Shown here in pieces: positions 1-9,467 of a stretch of 64,000 nucleotides of DNA. Each line of letters starts with the position of its first letter. Within the stretch, counting starts at the first letter, position 1. Below the pieces are notes generated by a model that did not search any database, was not told the origin of the DNA, and worked only from the letters and a program-made list of their open reading frames with translations. The position numbers and the translations under genes were made by a program. The stretch is from a virus: positions 1 to 64,000 of IMG/VR virus record IMGVR_UViG_3300024299_000010, one strand, 5' to 3'.

Positions 1-2170
1 TTAGACCTAGATGCCCCCATGACACAAACCAGTCTTGTGCGGCACTTCTGTTTTTATAGATAATCAACTCTGGTTCAACACCGAGACCGTGACTAATAGT
101 AGCAGGATTTGTACCATCACCAGTATACGCCACCACATCGAAGAAGCCGGTGGCACGTTTCCACATCCAAGAGTAAAGAGAGGTGTTAAGTCCAGTATTA
201 CTATTCCATCCATCCATATAATCAAATGTTGACCCAGTCTCAGATCCCTCTGCCACTGTTGAATTAGTTTTTAAGGTTGTAATCCCTGTTATTCTACTAT
301 TAACTAACCGATTAACACCCCCACTTGTGATTGTACTAATAGATAAATCCAAAGGAAAGCCAGCAATAAAACTAGGTTCAGTAGCAAGCCTAGTATCAAT
401 AGCAAAAACCTCAGTCCCCACCTCTGGAGTCTTCATGGGTCTGCGGATAGCCATGTAGATGTAGGTTGAGCCTGACACTGATATATTACTACCTCTAACA
501 CTAAAGCCAGAAGCATGCGGATCAATACCGTAAGTGTCTGACTCTTCCAGTGCTGAGTCATTTGGCCTCAGCCTATTATCATTACCTCCTGGAACGTCAC
601 CACCAGTGGTATTAGCAGTCATCCCACGCATACTATCAAACACCATCCAATCTTGTGCGGAATCTGTACGTTTAATCATTACATATTGTGCTTCCCAACC
701 TAAGTCTATTTCTTGGTAAGTAAAAGCTCCGTTATAACTCCCACAAGCAATCATCCCATCATCCCCATTTTCACCCTCTGGATCGTGGGCGAATAGGTAG
801 GCTACGTATGTTCCTCCTGAGCCATTAGTCTCTCCAGAAGAGCCTACCGTAAACACACTACTTGTTGGTCTTATCAGGTTTGAGCCATCACCGAAACGTA
901 TCGGCGCATATCCTGCTAATACTGCGTCAGTTGTGTTAAGCCTTAATACCTCAACATCTTTATGTAAGACATCCCAATCATCTGCTATATCCGTTCTCTT
1001 AACAATCAGCATCCCAACATCACAACCCAAGTCATGTGCTATCTCTCTACCAGTAACACCATCACCAGTATAAGTAACCACATCAAAGAATCGTGGGGCT
1101 TTGCGGAATGTCCAAGAGGCGTAGGATTCTCCCACTCCGTTAGAGTTGCCGTTTCCTACTCCTAGTGAAAACCCATCACTATTAAAGCTGTCAAGGATCG
1201 ATGAAAGTGGTTCTGCTGCCCCAGTCTCATTTGAGCGAAGTTGTCTGTTAACGCCCTGTTCAGTATCCATTAGCATGTGATTGGACGCTTGAGTTCTATT
1301 CTTCAACCAAATCATGCCCCCTTGCCCAACACCATCACCGATATAAGGTCCACCTATTGATAATGCCTTTGGACTACCATTAACAGTAAAGTCACCACCA
1401 GTACCTAAGTTAGAACCGATACCATCTGTGTCATTTAAAGGCATATACATGATTGGGTTAAGAGCCTCAAGACCACTTTTACTTGCAGGTTGACCATCAG
1501 CAGTGATGAATAATCGTCTGTTAGATTCTATTGATAGGTCACGGTAGGTGTAGTCTAGGAATAGGTTTGAGAGTCTACCTTTAGTTTTTACGCTTAACGC
1601 CCATGATATTGCGCCAACTACTTGAGATGCGGAAGTGAAAACAACATTAGATCCAGTGGAAAATGTTGTAAAAGTCAATGGTACAGCTACATCGTCTACG
1701 TACAGCTTGCAGTTAGCCTGACTATCAGCATCGAAAGAAAATAAAACATGTTGCCAAGTGTTTAAGACCCCAACTGCTGATGTTGAATTTATATTCCACC
1801 GACTAGCAGAACTAACGCTATTGATGAATGAAAAATTCCCTCCGCTACTTAACTCAATGCCAATGTTGTTTGCTGATGACGAACTGTTGTAATAGAAGGG
1901 AGCGCGCGCATTTTTGGTATTAACCCAAGCACTAATAGTAAAAGTCTTCCCATCAGCATTACCCGTGAGATCAGAACTCCGACTCAAGTAATCACCAACC
2001 CCATCAAATTCGACACTTGCTCCATAATTGCTATCACCTAAAGCAATACCGTTCTCAATGGTTTGGGTAGCACCATTACCCGTATAAAGATAAGTCGAGA
2101 ACACATCCTCAACAGTCAAAGCATCACCACCACTAGGGCTTGTCCCTAATACTTTCCTTTCAATACTCAT
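1..2170 (-). CDS. Large tail adhesin with LamG-like domain and repeats (3' end outside window)
   Basis: Reading leftward from an ATG at 2170, the frame stays open to the window edge (at least 723 codons), so the C-terminus is missing. Residues of about 45-210 resemble a LamG/concanavalin-type jelly roll, with motifs EFDGVGDYL, FTISAWVNT, WQHVLFSFDA and KLYVDD. Further on, a unit recurs about three times, containing FFDVV(T/A)YTGDG followed by a segment like HDLGCDVGMLIVKRTD. This resembles repeats annotated in marine phage tail proteins (DUF7483, name from memory). It is the last gene of the minus-strand fibre block, 1 nt after the preceding gene. Host-surface glycan recognition is inferred from the fold. 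Confidence 0.85.
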   Translation of the reverse strand, partial: MSIERKVLGTSPSGGDALTVEDVFSTYLYTGNGATQTIENGIALGDSNYGASVEFDGVGDYLSRSSDLTGNADGKTFTISAWVNTKNARAPFYYNSSSSANNIGIELSSGGNFSFINSVSSASRWNINSTSAVGVLNTWQHVLFSFDADSQANCKLYVDDVAVPLTFTTFSTGSNVVFTSASQVVGAISWALSVKTKGRLSNLFLDYTYRDLSIESNRRLFITADGQPASKSGLEALNPIMYMPLNDTDGIGSNLGTGGDFTVNGSPKALSIGGPYIGDGVGQGGMIWLKNRTQASNHMLMDTEQGVNRQLRSNETGAAEPLSSILDSFNSDGFSLGVGNGNSNGVGESYASWTFRKAPRFFDVVTYTGDGVTGREIAHDLGCDVGMLIVKRTDIADDWDVLHKDVEVLRLNTTDAVLAGYAPIRFGDGSNLIRPTSSVFTVGSSGETNGSGGTYVAYLFAHDPEGENGDDGMIACGSYNGAFTYQEIDLGWEAQYVMIKRTDSAQDWMVFDSMRGMTANTTGGDVPGGNDNRLRPNDSALEESDTYGIDPHASGFSVRGSNISVSGSTYIYMAIRRPMKTPEVGTEVFAIDTRLATEPSFIAGFPLDLSISTITSGGVNRLVNSRITGITTLKTNSTVAEGSETGSTFDYMDGWNSNTGLNTSLYSWMWKRATGFFDVVAYTGDGTNPATISHGLGVEPELIIYKNRSAAQDWFVSWGHLGL

Positions 2171-2171
2171 A

Positions 2172-3086
2172 CTATGCCATCCCTATGCCAGCAGCAATAC
2201 CATACCAGTTTGTCCCACCATCTACTGTAGTAAAGGTCAATACATCAATACCTGCTGCTGTGAGTGTAGGTGCTGTTGCTGCTGCCCATTTAACACTAGC
2301 AGGAAATGTAATAACCGCTGCACCACCATTGGTTAAGATCAACGTAAATGCTGAGCCTTTACCCGATGCTGCTGGATTACTAATGGTTAGAGTAGTCCCT
2401 ACTGAGATTGTCTTGGTGAAGATGTTACCTAGTGATAGGTCTACATCATCTGCTGCCATTGCTACTTTGGTTTCAGCGTAGGTTAGTAAGTCAATGTTTG
2501 CTGTGCGAGTTTCTGCTACATCTAGCTTAGAGGTGTCTGCATCGTATGCTTGTACTGTAGAACCAATGTCTGCAACACCGACAACAGAAACACCAATGTC
2601 AGCATCTTTAAGAATAGTTGCATCCGCATCTTCTTTTAATGTTAATTCAGATTCAATCTTAGTTGAACTATACGCCTTATCTAAAGCTGGGGTAATGTCA
2701 TTTAGTGTACCTGCTGGTAACGCATTAACTGCATCAATAGCGGACTGAGCAGCAGCAGCTGCACTTGTTTGTGCAAGTGATAGTGCAGCATTTACATCAA
2801 TAGCAGTTTGATAAGCACTTACAGTGATATCAAGACCTGTTGCTGCATTAACCGTTAGTACAGTATTAACGGGGATATTAACTTTGTCTGGTAGTCTATA
2901 ACTAGTATTAGCATCAACACTTTCTGAAATTACAGATACGCCATCTATTAATAGGCTAAAACTTAAAGCACCTGCTGTAGAATTGTATGCAACAAGTCCT
3001 GTTGTCACACCTTCTAGTATACTTGTATTTGTTAGTACTGTTTGAGCAGTACCATTACCCACTATCTTTATATTTTTAAAAGCCAT
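2172..3086 (-). CDS. Putative tail-fibre protein
   Basis: 304 residues, rich in Ala, Thr and Val and without cysteine. The middle carries an alanine-rich stretch (around AAAAAQSAIDAV) and the phrases DADIGVSV and DIGSTVQAYDA. Near-identical phrases occur in the 131-residue protein at 9467-9862, so the two share a fibre module. The last 90 residues are beta-rich (TLTISNPAASG, GGTNWYGIAAG), like the tips of short phage fibres. It starts 3 nt after the stop of the 61-residue gene upstream and ends next to the large adhesin. A fibre or fibre-connector role is inferred from composition and position. Confidence 0.6.
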   Translation of the reverse strand: MAFKNIKIVGNGTAQTVLTNTSILEGVTTGLVAYNSTAGALSFSLLIDGVSVISESVDANTSYRLPDKVNIPVNTVLTVNAATGLDITVSAYQTAIDVNAALSLAQTSAAAAAQSAIDAVNALPAGTLNDITPALDKAYSSTKIESELTLKEDADATILKDADIGVSVVGVADIGSTVQAYDADTSKLDVAETRTANIDLLTYAETKVAMAADDVDLSLGNIFTKTISVGTTLTISNPAASGKGSAFTLILTNGGAAVITFPASVKWAAATAPTLTAAGIDVLTFTTVDGGTNWYGIAAGIGMA

Positions 3087-3089
3087 TTT

Positions 3090-3275
3090 CTATCCTCCGA
3101 ATATGATTGCTGCTGCTATAGGATCAATTATTCCTTGAATAGCCAATGATAAATCTACGTCTGTTACTATAGCAGTACCAGATGTAGGTAAAGTTAATAT
3201 TGTATTACCTGCAATATCAGGTGCTTGTATAGTTACTGTTCCAGATGTGTTTCCGGATACGATTATCGCAGACAT
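3090..3275 (-). CDS. Small tail-fibre-type protein
   Basis: 61 residues. The phrase TVTIQAPDIAGNTILTLP followed by TSGTAIVTD is typical of the beta segments in phage fibre stalks. The C-terminus is hydrophobic and ends in IIFGG. A T4-type late box lies about 60 bp upstream, so this gene probably opens the transcript that continues into the fibre genes to its left. No enzymatic motif is seen. Confidence 0.55.
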   Translation of the reverse strand: MSAIIVSGNTSGTVTIQAPDIAGNTILTLPTSGTAIVTDVDLSLAIQGIIDPIAAAIIFGG

Positions 3276-3336
3276 TATGCTACCTCTCTTAATTTACTAC
3301 ATTCCAATATAGAATATGTTTAGTTGTTGTTACTAT

Positions 3337-3344
3337 TATTTATA
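3337..3344 (-). promoter_or_regulatory. T4-type late promoter box
   Basis: TATAAATA on the minus strand, about 60 bp upstream of the start at 3275. This octamer is the T4 late promoter consensus read by host polymerase with gp55 and gp33. It overlaps the 3' end of the 141-residue gene upstream. Confidence 0.6.
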
Positions 3345-3765
3345 CTATAGTTTCTTCAACAATCCAAAACTTATCAGGAAACACTACATCAAAAGGGAAA
3401 CCCACTTGTTGAGGAACTGCTAATAAATCCAATCTATATTGATCCCAAGACAACTGATCCGCTTCTGATAATGCTTTATACCGCATAGGATTAATAGCAT
3501 CTACGATAGACGTTAATAACATATCACGTTCTTGACGTACACTTTCTGATTCAATATCAAAGACTATAACCGCTTTCTCTTCATCCGATAATTTTATACT
3601 GAAGTAATTAGGATTAGTATTAATAGTGGAAGCAAAAGCATTAACTTCTGCTTCTGAGGTAAAGGGTACTTGCGTTTCAGGGTTATAAGGAGGCAATATG
3701 CACTCCATTAGACCATCTTCTGAAACTACAAGTGATGATAAATCATCGTTAATGGTTATATTCAT
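3340..3765 (-). CDS. Tail fibre assembly chaperone-like protein
   Basis: 141 residues. The C-terminal half has the pattern R-x-x-LL...W-x-x-YR-x-x-L...P-x-Q-x-GFPF-x-V-x-P (RDMLLTSI, WDQYRLDLLAVP, GFPFDVVFP). This is the signature of the small tail-assembly proteins that accompany phage fibre genes. The N-terminal half is a short beta-rich segment. It sits among fibre genes, as expected for a fibre chaperone. The assignment rests on this motif and the location; the alternative is a minor fibre component. Confidence 0.5.
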   Translation of the reverse strand: MNITINDDLSSLVVSEDGLMECILPPYNPETQVPFTSEAEVNAFASTINTNPNYFSIKLSDEEKAVIVFDIESESVRQERDMLLTSIVDAINPMRYKALSEADQLSWDQYRLDLLAVPQQVGFPFDVVFPDKFWIVEETIV

Positions 3766-3774
3766 AATAATCCC

Positions 3775-4086
3775 CTATGCATCAGATTCAATACCGAAAA
3801 TGGAAGTAGTATTCACACTGTATCCTTCTTTAATTACAGTGCCGCCAAGAAAGGTGTATGTATTAAATCCTCCTGGACTTGCAACAGAAGTGCCCGACCC
3901 ACCAAAACAACGAAGAGGCACACCGTTAACATTAGGGGGGTTTGTAGACCCACAGTTTAATGTACCGACCCATTTTCTTCCAAAGGGTACAGTGTATATC
4001 ACTCCGTATTGAGCCACATTACCTCTGATAATTGTTTTATCGGTACTTGCAAATCCTAAACTTTTTGTTTCTTGAATTAATGACAT
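3775..4086 (-). CDS. Hypothetical tail-region protein
   Basis: 103 residues, glycine- and asparagine-rich (TNPPNVNGVP, GGSGTSVASPGG) with two cysteines. The phrase IYTVPFGRKWVGTLNC resembles the entry strand of small beta-sandwich virion proteins. It lies 1 nt after the stop of the 395-residue gene upstream, so they are probably translationally coupled. I do not recognise a family; a small structural protein is likely from context. Confidence 0.5.
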   Translation of the reverse strand: MSLIQETKSLGFASTDKTIIRGNVAQYGVIYTVPFGRKWVGTLNCGSTNPPNVNGVPLRCFGGSGTSVASPGGFNTYTFLGGTVIKEGYSVNTTSIFGIESDA

Positions 4087-4087
4087 A

Positions 4088-5275
4088 TTATGCGTCCTCT
4101 GTGATTAGAATTCCTGATGTGTAGGCATCGTAGTTAACCGCTTTTACTTCCCTAGTAAGTAATCCACATGCACTGAAACTGTCACTAAATGCGTCATTAA
4201 CAGCCATTTTTCTATCTGATGCACTTGAGATATGTAGCCGTGCTATATTATTCATGTCAATGATAGTAAGATCGTCCGAGTATTCACAGAAGATCATTGC
4301 AATACCAGGGGCAACCTCAACAGCACCATCACCATACTCTGTAGACGCATTAGAACCACCACTTACGTTTGTGAAAGTGGTTGATGTACCACCAATTTCA
4401 TACCAGTTCCAGTAGCTGGTACCTTGCTCTACTACATAAGATGTACCTGCCACTGTAGTCACGATACAACCACCGTCTGAATAGTTTCCAACAGACCCAC
4501 TGGTTATAGTAGTAACAGACCCATCAGAAATCTTGATGATCTCCATAGTATTAGCACTTGCAGTCGACTTAGTGTATAGATGACCATCGTGGTACTCCAA
4601 GAAAGACCCTTGGTTTCCAACTTGCCCGTTGACAGTTCCCGTTGATACATTGAAGTTCGTACTTACACCTGTTTCAATGTGTCGCCTGTATATAGTGGTA
4701 GTATTTCCAGCTGGAATATTGTACATATATGTACCATCTGTACATGATCCAAATCCAGAGCCAAAACTATAAGATGTTATAGGGCTAGCAGACGTTGCTT
4801 CATATTCGTAGATTGTATTGGAGTAATAACGGAAGAAGGTTAGAGTCCCATTTTTCATTGCAGCAAAGGAGCTGTAGGTATCAAGACCATAGGCACGGTT
4901 GTTTGTGATTTCCGTCATTGTGGTATTTAAACCATCCCCTACACCATCCCCTTCAATGTAGTTTACTCCATCGGCATAACCACTAAAAAACATACCTTTA
5001 AAACTATTAGGAACTGCAACATCTATATAAGGAAATTTCAATGATAACACAGAGCTAACATCCATGATAAGAGAACCACTTGCTACCATATCTTGGGTAC
5101 TTGTAAGTACAGTTCGACCATCTAGGTCTAGAGTTGCATTCAGAACCCCCCTGCAACTCACATCTTTAATCACTGCTCTTTCAGTTGCTCCAGTAGATGC
5201 GAGTGTTACTGAGTGTGCAGCACCTAAGGCAGTTTGGTTGATTACGTTTTTAAATACTTTTACTTGATCGGCCAT
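4088..5275 (-). CDS. Tail-associated protein, possibly propeller-like
   Basis: 395 residues. Residues 1-110 form a beta-rich domain (RAVIKDVSC, LDLDGRTVL) similar to small virion domains that precede receptor-binding parts. The remainder alternates short beta strands with glycine/serine/threonine turns (FFRYYSNTIYEYEATS, DGTYMYNIPAG, EYHDGHLYTKS, TSYVVEQGTSYWNWY), suggesting a propeller or similar repeat. It lies between fibre-type genes on the same strand. Receptor binding is an inference only. Confidence 0.5.
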   Translation of the reverse strand: MADQVKVFKNVINQTALGAAHSVTLASTGATERAVIKDVSCRGVLNATLDLDGRTVLTSTQDMVASGSLIMDVSSVLSLKFPYIDVAVPNSFKGMFFSGYADGVNYIEGDGVGDGLNTTMTEITNNRAYGLDTYSSFAAMKNGTLTFFRYYSNTIYEYEATSASPITSYSFGSGFGSCTDGTYMYNIPAGNTTTIYRRHIETGVSTNFNVSTGTVNGQVGNQGSFLEYHDGHLYTKSTASANTMEIIKISDGSVTTITSGSVGNYSDGGCIVTTVAGTSYVVEQGTSYWNWYEIGGTSTTFTNVSGGSNASTEYGDGAVEVAPGIAMIFCEYSDDLTIIDMNNIARLHISSASDRKMAVNDAFSDSFSACGLLTREVKAVNYDAYTSGILITEDA

Positions 5276-5299
5276 AATTTGTGATCCTTAATGTTTATA

Positions 5300-5650
5300 T
5301 TATGAGAATTTGAGTGTTGATGCATATGACCAACCAGGAGGCATGTTAGTTAATTGACTACCATCGCCTGTAGGAGAAAGTACTGTAGAACCTATATGTG
5401 ATGTCCTTAGTATGGTGGTGTCTGTGGCATTATCCGCTATATCTGTGATATTTTCCTGAACACCAGCATTTGCGGTTTTAACCCAAACACCTTTCACACT
5501 CAACTCAAACTCTTGACCTCTGGTATCAACAATAACAAGATCGTCATTACTAGCAATCGAGTTATCCATATCATCTTTAGTTGTTATACTTGTTTCTGAT
5601 CCACGAGCAGAAGTTTTTAATCTACGTTTAAATTTTGATTTTATACTCAT
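5300..5650 (-). CDS. Small tail-fibre-type protein
   Basis: 116 residues from the ATG at 5650, chosen because GGAG stands 6 nt upstream; an in-frame GTG further up would overlap the preceding gene. The N-terminus is basic (KSKFKRRLKTSARGS). The rest has the fibre-type phrases DNATDTTILRTSHIGSTVL and SPTGDGSQLTNMPPGW; the second is common in phage fibre tips. The start lies immediately after the stop of the 94-residue gene (5652). Confidence 0.5.
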   Translation of the reverse strand: MSIKSKFKRRLKTSARGSETSITTKDDMDNSIASNDDLVIVDTRGQEFELSVKGVWVKTANAGVQENITDIADNATDTTILRTSHIGSTVLSPTGDGSQLTNMPPGWSYASTLKFS

Positions 5651-5651
5651 C

Positions 5652-5936
5652 TTAGAACTCCACCCATATGTCAACACCGTTATCTATATTTAACATTGCT
5701 TTAACACCAGTATCAGTATCTAACCAAACACTACCCGATGGAACACCAGTGGGCATTGTTGCTTGTTCAAAATACATTATTCTATTTGCTACAATGTTGT
5801 CCGTTTCTGTCTTTGTGTAAAGTCCAGCTTGTGCTAAGGTAGACGCACCAATACCACCCGATGTTACTGGTAAAGGATCGGTTAGAGTAACACTCTTTGA
5901 ATTTATACCTAATGTTCCATCAATTACTACAGCCAT
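5652..5936 (-). CDS. Small tail-fibre-type protein
   Basis: 94 residues. It contains DPLPVTSGGIGASTL and GLYTKTETDN, classic fibre-stalk phrases also seen in the 131-residue protein at 9467-9862 (NPLPVASGGSG). The C-terminal part (PSGSVWLDTDTGVKAML) resembles the small domain that ends many phage fibre modules. A late box at 5966-5973 lies 30 bp upstream. Confidence 0.55.
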   Translation of the reverse strand: MAVVIDGTLGINSKSVTLTDPLPVTSGGIGASTLAQAGLYTKTETDNIVANRIMYFEQATMPTGVPSGSVWLDTDTGVKAMLNIDNGVDIWVEF

Positions 5937-5965
5937 TTATGACACCTTTATATTGTTATTTGTTA

Positions 5966-5973
5966 TATTTATA
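5966..5973 (-). promoter_or_regulatory. T4-type late promoter box
   Basis: TATAAATA on the minus strand, 30 bp upstream of the start at 5936 and overlapping the 3' end of the gene at 5969-6256. Position and sequence fit a T4-like late promoter. Confidence 0.65.
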
Positions 5974-6256
5974 CAGATTGTAAAGCATCTAACTCAGCAG
6001 TTAATCTTTCAATCTCTGCTAACTTAGGATCAGTCCAGTTAGGATTAAGAGTCCATGTTGCTCCATCAAATAGATACATTCCACCCTGCCAATCTGCTGG
6101 AGGTGTTACACCAGTGTGGATAGTTGCATTAGAAGTGTTCATGTCACCAATTACAAAATGAGGGCAAGTGATGTTTTCTGCTGTTGCCACTAGGTCGTGA
6201 GCATCGTCAAAAGTATAAGCAGAGATAGATGAATCGTTAAAAGTAATAGTTTGCAT
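5969..6256 (-). CDS. Small tail protein
   Basis: 95 residues from the ATG at 6256, which has AAGGAT 7 nt upstream; an earlier in-frame codon would overlap the 535-residue gene. The middle has GGMYLFDGATWTLNP, a surface-module phrase, and the C-terminus is a short helix (AEIERLTAELDALQ) suited to coiled-coil contacts. No known family was recognised. Its place directly behind the propeller-like adhesin suggests a fibre accessory or chaperone. Confidence 0.45.
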   Translation of the reverse strand: MQTITFNDSSISAYTFDDAHDLVATAENITCPHFVIGDMNTSNATIHTGVTPPADWQGGMYLFDGATWTLNPNWTDPKLAEIERLTAELDALQSV

Positions 6257-6260
6257 TGTG

Positions 6261-7868
6261 TTATCCTTCAATTAATAAGTTAGTAGAGGTTGTCGCTAAT
6301 CCTGCGTAAACGTCAGGGGTATCGGGTGTTGTAGCTATTGTACCATCGCCTTGTACATAGTATTTAAGTGCTGGCGTTAGCCCAGATTGTGCTACGTTTA
6401 CTGCACCTATGGTTTGGATAGTTGCTGTGGCTGTATCTAGGTATGCACCGTCCGAGATACCAATGAAGTTGGTGGTGGTTAGGTTGGTTGCTATTGTTGA
6501 TATTTGACCTACTATGGCTGTGCCATATAAAAAATTACCATCGTCCGTATAAGCCACCACAAACTTTCCTGCTGTATTTGGGTCGAAGGAGCAGGAGTTG
6601 TAGGTAGTACTCCCTGAATTAAACACATACTCAGCACTATATGAGATGGCAGTGCCACTAACTGTACCTACTACTGCTGTGCCATAACCAGCATTTCCAC
6701 TATCCTGATAAGCAACAACAAACTTACCTGATGTAGATGGGTCAAAGGAGCAGGAGATGTAGCTAGCAGTCCCTGAATTAAACACATACTCAGCACCGAA
6801 AGAAAGAGTAGTACCAGATACTGTCCCTACTATCGCTGTGCCATAGTAAGAATTACCGCCGTCCCTATAAGCAACTACAAACTTATTTGCTGTGTTAGGG
6901 TCAAACGAGAGGGAGCAGAAGGCAGTATCCCCCACAGAATTAAACAGATACTCAGCACTATATGAGATGGCAGTACCAGATACTGTACCTACTACTGCTG
7001 TGCCTTTGTCAGCATTGCCAGCATCATTATAAGCCACCACAAACTTACCTGCTGTATTTGGGTCAAAGGAGACGGAGATGTGGTCAGTAATCACGGGATT
7101 AAAAACGTACTCAGCACCAAAGGAGAGAGTAGTACCAGAAACAGTACCTACAACTGCCGTACCCCGGTTAATACTACCACCATCTCTATAAGCAACAACA
7201 AACTTACCAGCTGTGTTAGGGTCAAATGAGATGGAGTTGTAGCTAGTACCCGCTGAATTAAAAACATACTCAGCACCGAATGTGATAGCAGTACCAGATA
7301 CTGTACCTACAACGGCTGTACCATAGTAAGAATTACCCGCATCCGTATAAGCAACAACAAACTTACCCGCAGTGTTTGGGTCAAAGGAGACGGAGACCCA
7401 CTGAGAATCTCCTGAATTAAAGACATACTCAGAACCGAAACTTATAGTTGTACCAGATACAGTACCTACAACTGCTGTACCATAGAGTGAATTACCATGA
7501 TCCTGATAAGCAACAACAAACTTACCAGCAGTATTTGGGTCAAATGAGCAGGATATGGATTGAGTATACCCCCCTGAATTAAAGACATACTCAGCACCCG
7601 CTGGGATGCTTAAGGGGCTACCAGTCTCAGCAACAATACTAACAGTCCCATCGCTATTTAGAATGACCGTACTACCATTACTCAAAGCACCAGTAGCAAC
7701 TGCTTCTATACTGCCGCCAGCACCTGATACTACATTGCCCCCTGCTGTTGCCCCGTCACCGATATATAACTTCTTATCATCGGTCGTGTAAACAAACTCT
7801 CCCTCAGTGGGTGTTATCCCAACTCTATTGGCTTCTGTGCCTTGTTTAAATGATATTGTATTCGCCAT
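6261..7868 (-). CDS. Receptor-binding-type tail protein with seven 48-residue repeats (copy 1)
   Basis: 535 residues. Residues 1-55 are an N-terminal attachment module of the kind seen in marine phage tail proteins (RVGITPTEGEFVYTTDD, KKLYIGDGATAGG). Residues of about 85-435 hold seven repeats built on EYVFNSG, SFDPNTAGKFVVAY and GTAVVGTVSGT. The final 75 residues form a cap (FIGISDGAYL, GLTPALKYYVQGDG). Seven regular beta-rich repeats suggest a seven-bladed propeller; this is an inference. It is paralogous to the next gene upstream on the same strand, 3 nt away. A role in host recognition is likely but not shown. Confidence 0.7.
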   Translation of the reverse strand: MANTISFKQGTEANRVGITPTEGEFVYTTDDKKLYIGDGATAGGNVVSGAGGSIEAVATGALSNGSTVILNSDGTVSIVAETGSPLSIPAGAEYVFNSGGYTQSISCSFDPNTAGKFVVAYQDHGNSLYGTAVVGTVSGTTISFGSEYVFNSGDSQWVSVSFDPNTAGKFVVAYTDAGNSYYGTAVVGTVSGTAITFGAEYVFNSAGTSYNSISFDPNTAGKFVVAYRDGGSINRGTAVVGTVSGTTLSFGAEYVFNPVITDHISVSFDPNTAGKFVVAYNDAGNADKGTAVVGTVSGTAISYSAEYLFNSVGDTAFCSLSFDPNTANKFVVAYRDGGNSYYGTAIVGTVSGTTLSFGAEYVFNSGTASYISCSFDPSTSGKFVVAYQDSGNAGYGTAVVGTVSGTAISYSAEYVFNSGSTTYNSCSFDPNTAGKFVVAYTDDGNFLYGTAIVGQISTIATNLTTTNFIGISDGAYLDTATATIQTIGAVNVAQSGLTPALKYYVQGDGTIATTPDTPDVYAGLATTSTNLLIEG

Positions 7869-7871
7869 TGG

Positions 7872-9467
7872 TTAGCCTTTTATAATTAGGTTAGTTGCCG
7901 ATAACGCTTTACCAGCATAGACGGATGGAGTGTCTGGGGTAGTGCTTAGTGTACCGTCACCTTGTACATAGTATTTTAAAGCAGGAGTAAGACCTAACTG
8001 AGCGTAATTAGTCGCACCCACCACTTGGATAGTTGCTAGTTCAGTTGTTAGATATGCACCGTCCGAGATACCAATGAAGTTGTCTGAGGTTAGGTTGGTT
8101 GTGGTCAATTCTAGTACCCCTATGACTGCTGTGCCATAGAGAACACTAGATTCATCTAGATAAGAAATAACAAATTGTCCAGTAGTATTAGGGTCAAAGT
8201 CGATGGAAACCCAATTAGTATCCCCTGAATTAAAAGTATATTCAGACCCAAAGCTTATAGATGTACCGATAATTGTACCTACTATCGCACGGCCATAAGC
8301 AATAGGGTCAATATAATCCCGATAAGCGATCACAAACTTACCCGCTGTATTAGGGTCAAAGGCAATGTCAGGATACCACCCAAACAATGATTCGAACGTA
8401 TACTTAGTGCTATAAGCAATAGTAGTGCCACTTACGGTACCAACTATTGCAGTGCCTATTGTATAGTTCAAACAATAGGCAATAACAAATTGTCCAGCAG
8501 TATTAGGGTCAAACGAGCAGGAGATGAAGTTACCGTTCCCTGTGGATTCGAAAACATACTCAGCACCAAAGGATAATGTAGTACCACTTACTGTACCAAC
8601 TATTGCTGTACCATAATAAGAATTACCATTATCCCTATAAGAAACAACAAACTTACCTGCTGTATTAGGGTCAAAGGCTAAGGAGTTGTATTGACTATCC
8701 CCTGAATTAAAGACATACTCTGCCCCAAAACTTATTGTAGTGCCAGTTACTGTTCCTACTATTGCTCTACCAGAAGTAGAAAGATCCCTATAAGCAACAA
8801 CAAACATACCCGCGGTATTAGGATCAAAGGCGCAGGATACGTAGTGGGTCATCCCTGAATTAAAGACATACTCAGCACCATAAGAAATAGTAGTACCACT
8901 AACTGTACCTACGATTGCTGTGCCGTAGTTAGAATTAACAATATCATTATAAGAAATAACAAACTTGCCTGGAGTATTAGGGTCAAATGAGATGGAGTTG
9001 TATCGAGTATCACCTGAATTAAACACATATTCAGCACCAAAGGAAATAGTAGTACCCGATACAGTACCCACTATAGCTGTGCCAGATCCATTATTACCCT
9101 GATCCTTATAAGCAATAACAAACTTACCTGCGGTGTTTGGGTCAAAAGCACATGAGGTGTGTTGAGTATTCGCAGAATTAAATACACTTGCAGAACCCGC
9201 TGGAATAGCCTCAGGTATAACAGTCTGAGCAACAACCTCAACAGTCCCATCGCTATTTAGAATAACCTTACTACCATTACTCAAAGCACCCGTAGCAACT
9301 GCTTCAACCCCTGCGTTACCACCGCCTACAGGATTACCACCTGCTGTTACGCCATCACCTATATAGACTTTTTTATCATCCGTTGTATAAATAGCCTCAC
9401 CCGATGCAGGAGTAATCGAAAGCCGACTACTCTCTAACCCCTTTTTTAAAGTGATGATATTCGTCAT
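7872..9467 (-). CDS. Receptor-binding-type tail protein with seven 48-residue repeats (copy 2)
   Basis: 531 residues with the same architecture as the gene to its left: N-terminal LYIGDG-type module (KKVYIGDGVTAGG), seven repeats built on SFDPNTAGKFV(I/V)AY and GTAIVGTVSGT, and a C-terminal cap (GLTPALKYYVQGDG). Copies differ most in the loop following EYVFNSG, where binding diversity would be expected. Its start codon overlaps the stop of the 131-residue gene by 1 nt. The two genes look like a tandem duplication followed by divergence. Confidence 0.7.
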   Translation of the reverse strand: MTNIITLKKGLESSRLSITPASGEAIYTTDDKKVYIGDGVTAGGNPVGGGNAGVEAVATGALSNGSKVILNSDGTVEVVAQTVIPEAIPAGSASVFNSANTQHTSCAFDPNTAGKFVIAYKDQGNNGSGTAIVGTVSGTTISFGAEYVFNSGDTRYNSISFDPNTPGKFVISYNDIVNSNYGTAIVGTVSGTTISYGAEYVFNSGMTHYVSCAFDPNTAGMFVVAYRDLSTSGRAIVGTVTGTTISFGAEYVFNSGDSQYNSLAFDPNTAGKFVVSYRDNGNSYYGTAIVGTVSGTTLSFGAEYVFESTGNGNFISCSFDPNTAGQFVIAYCLNYTIGTAIVGTVSGTTIAYSTKYTFESLFGWYPDIAFDPNTAGKFVIAYRDYIDPIAYGRAIVGTIIGTSISFGSEYTFNSGDTNWVSIDFDPNTTGQFVISYLDESSVLYGTAVIGVLELTTTNLTSDNFIGISDGAYLTTELATIQVVGATNYAQLGLTPALKYYVQGDGTLSTTPDTPSVYAGKALSATNLIIKG

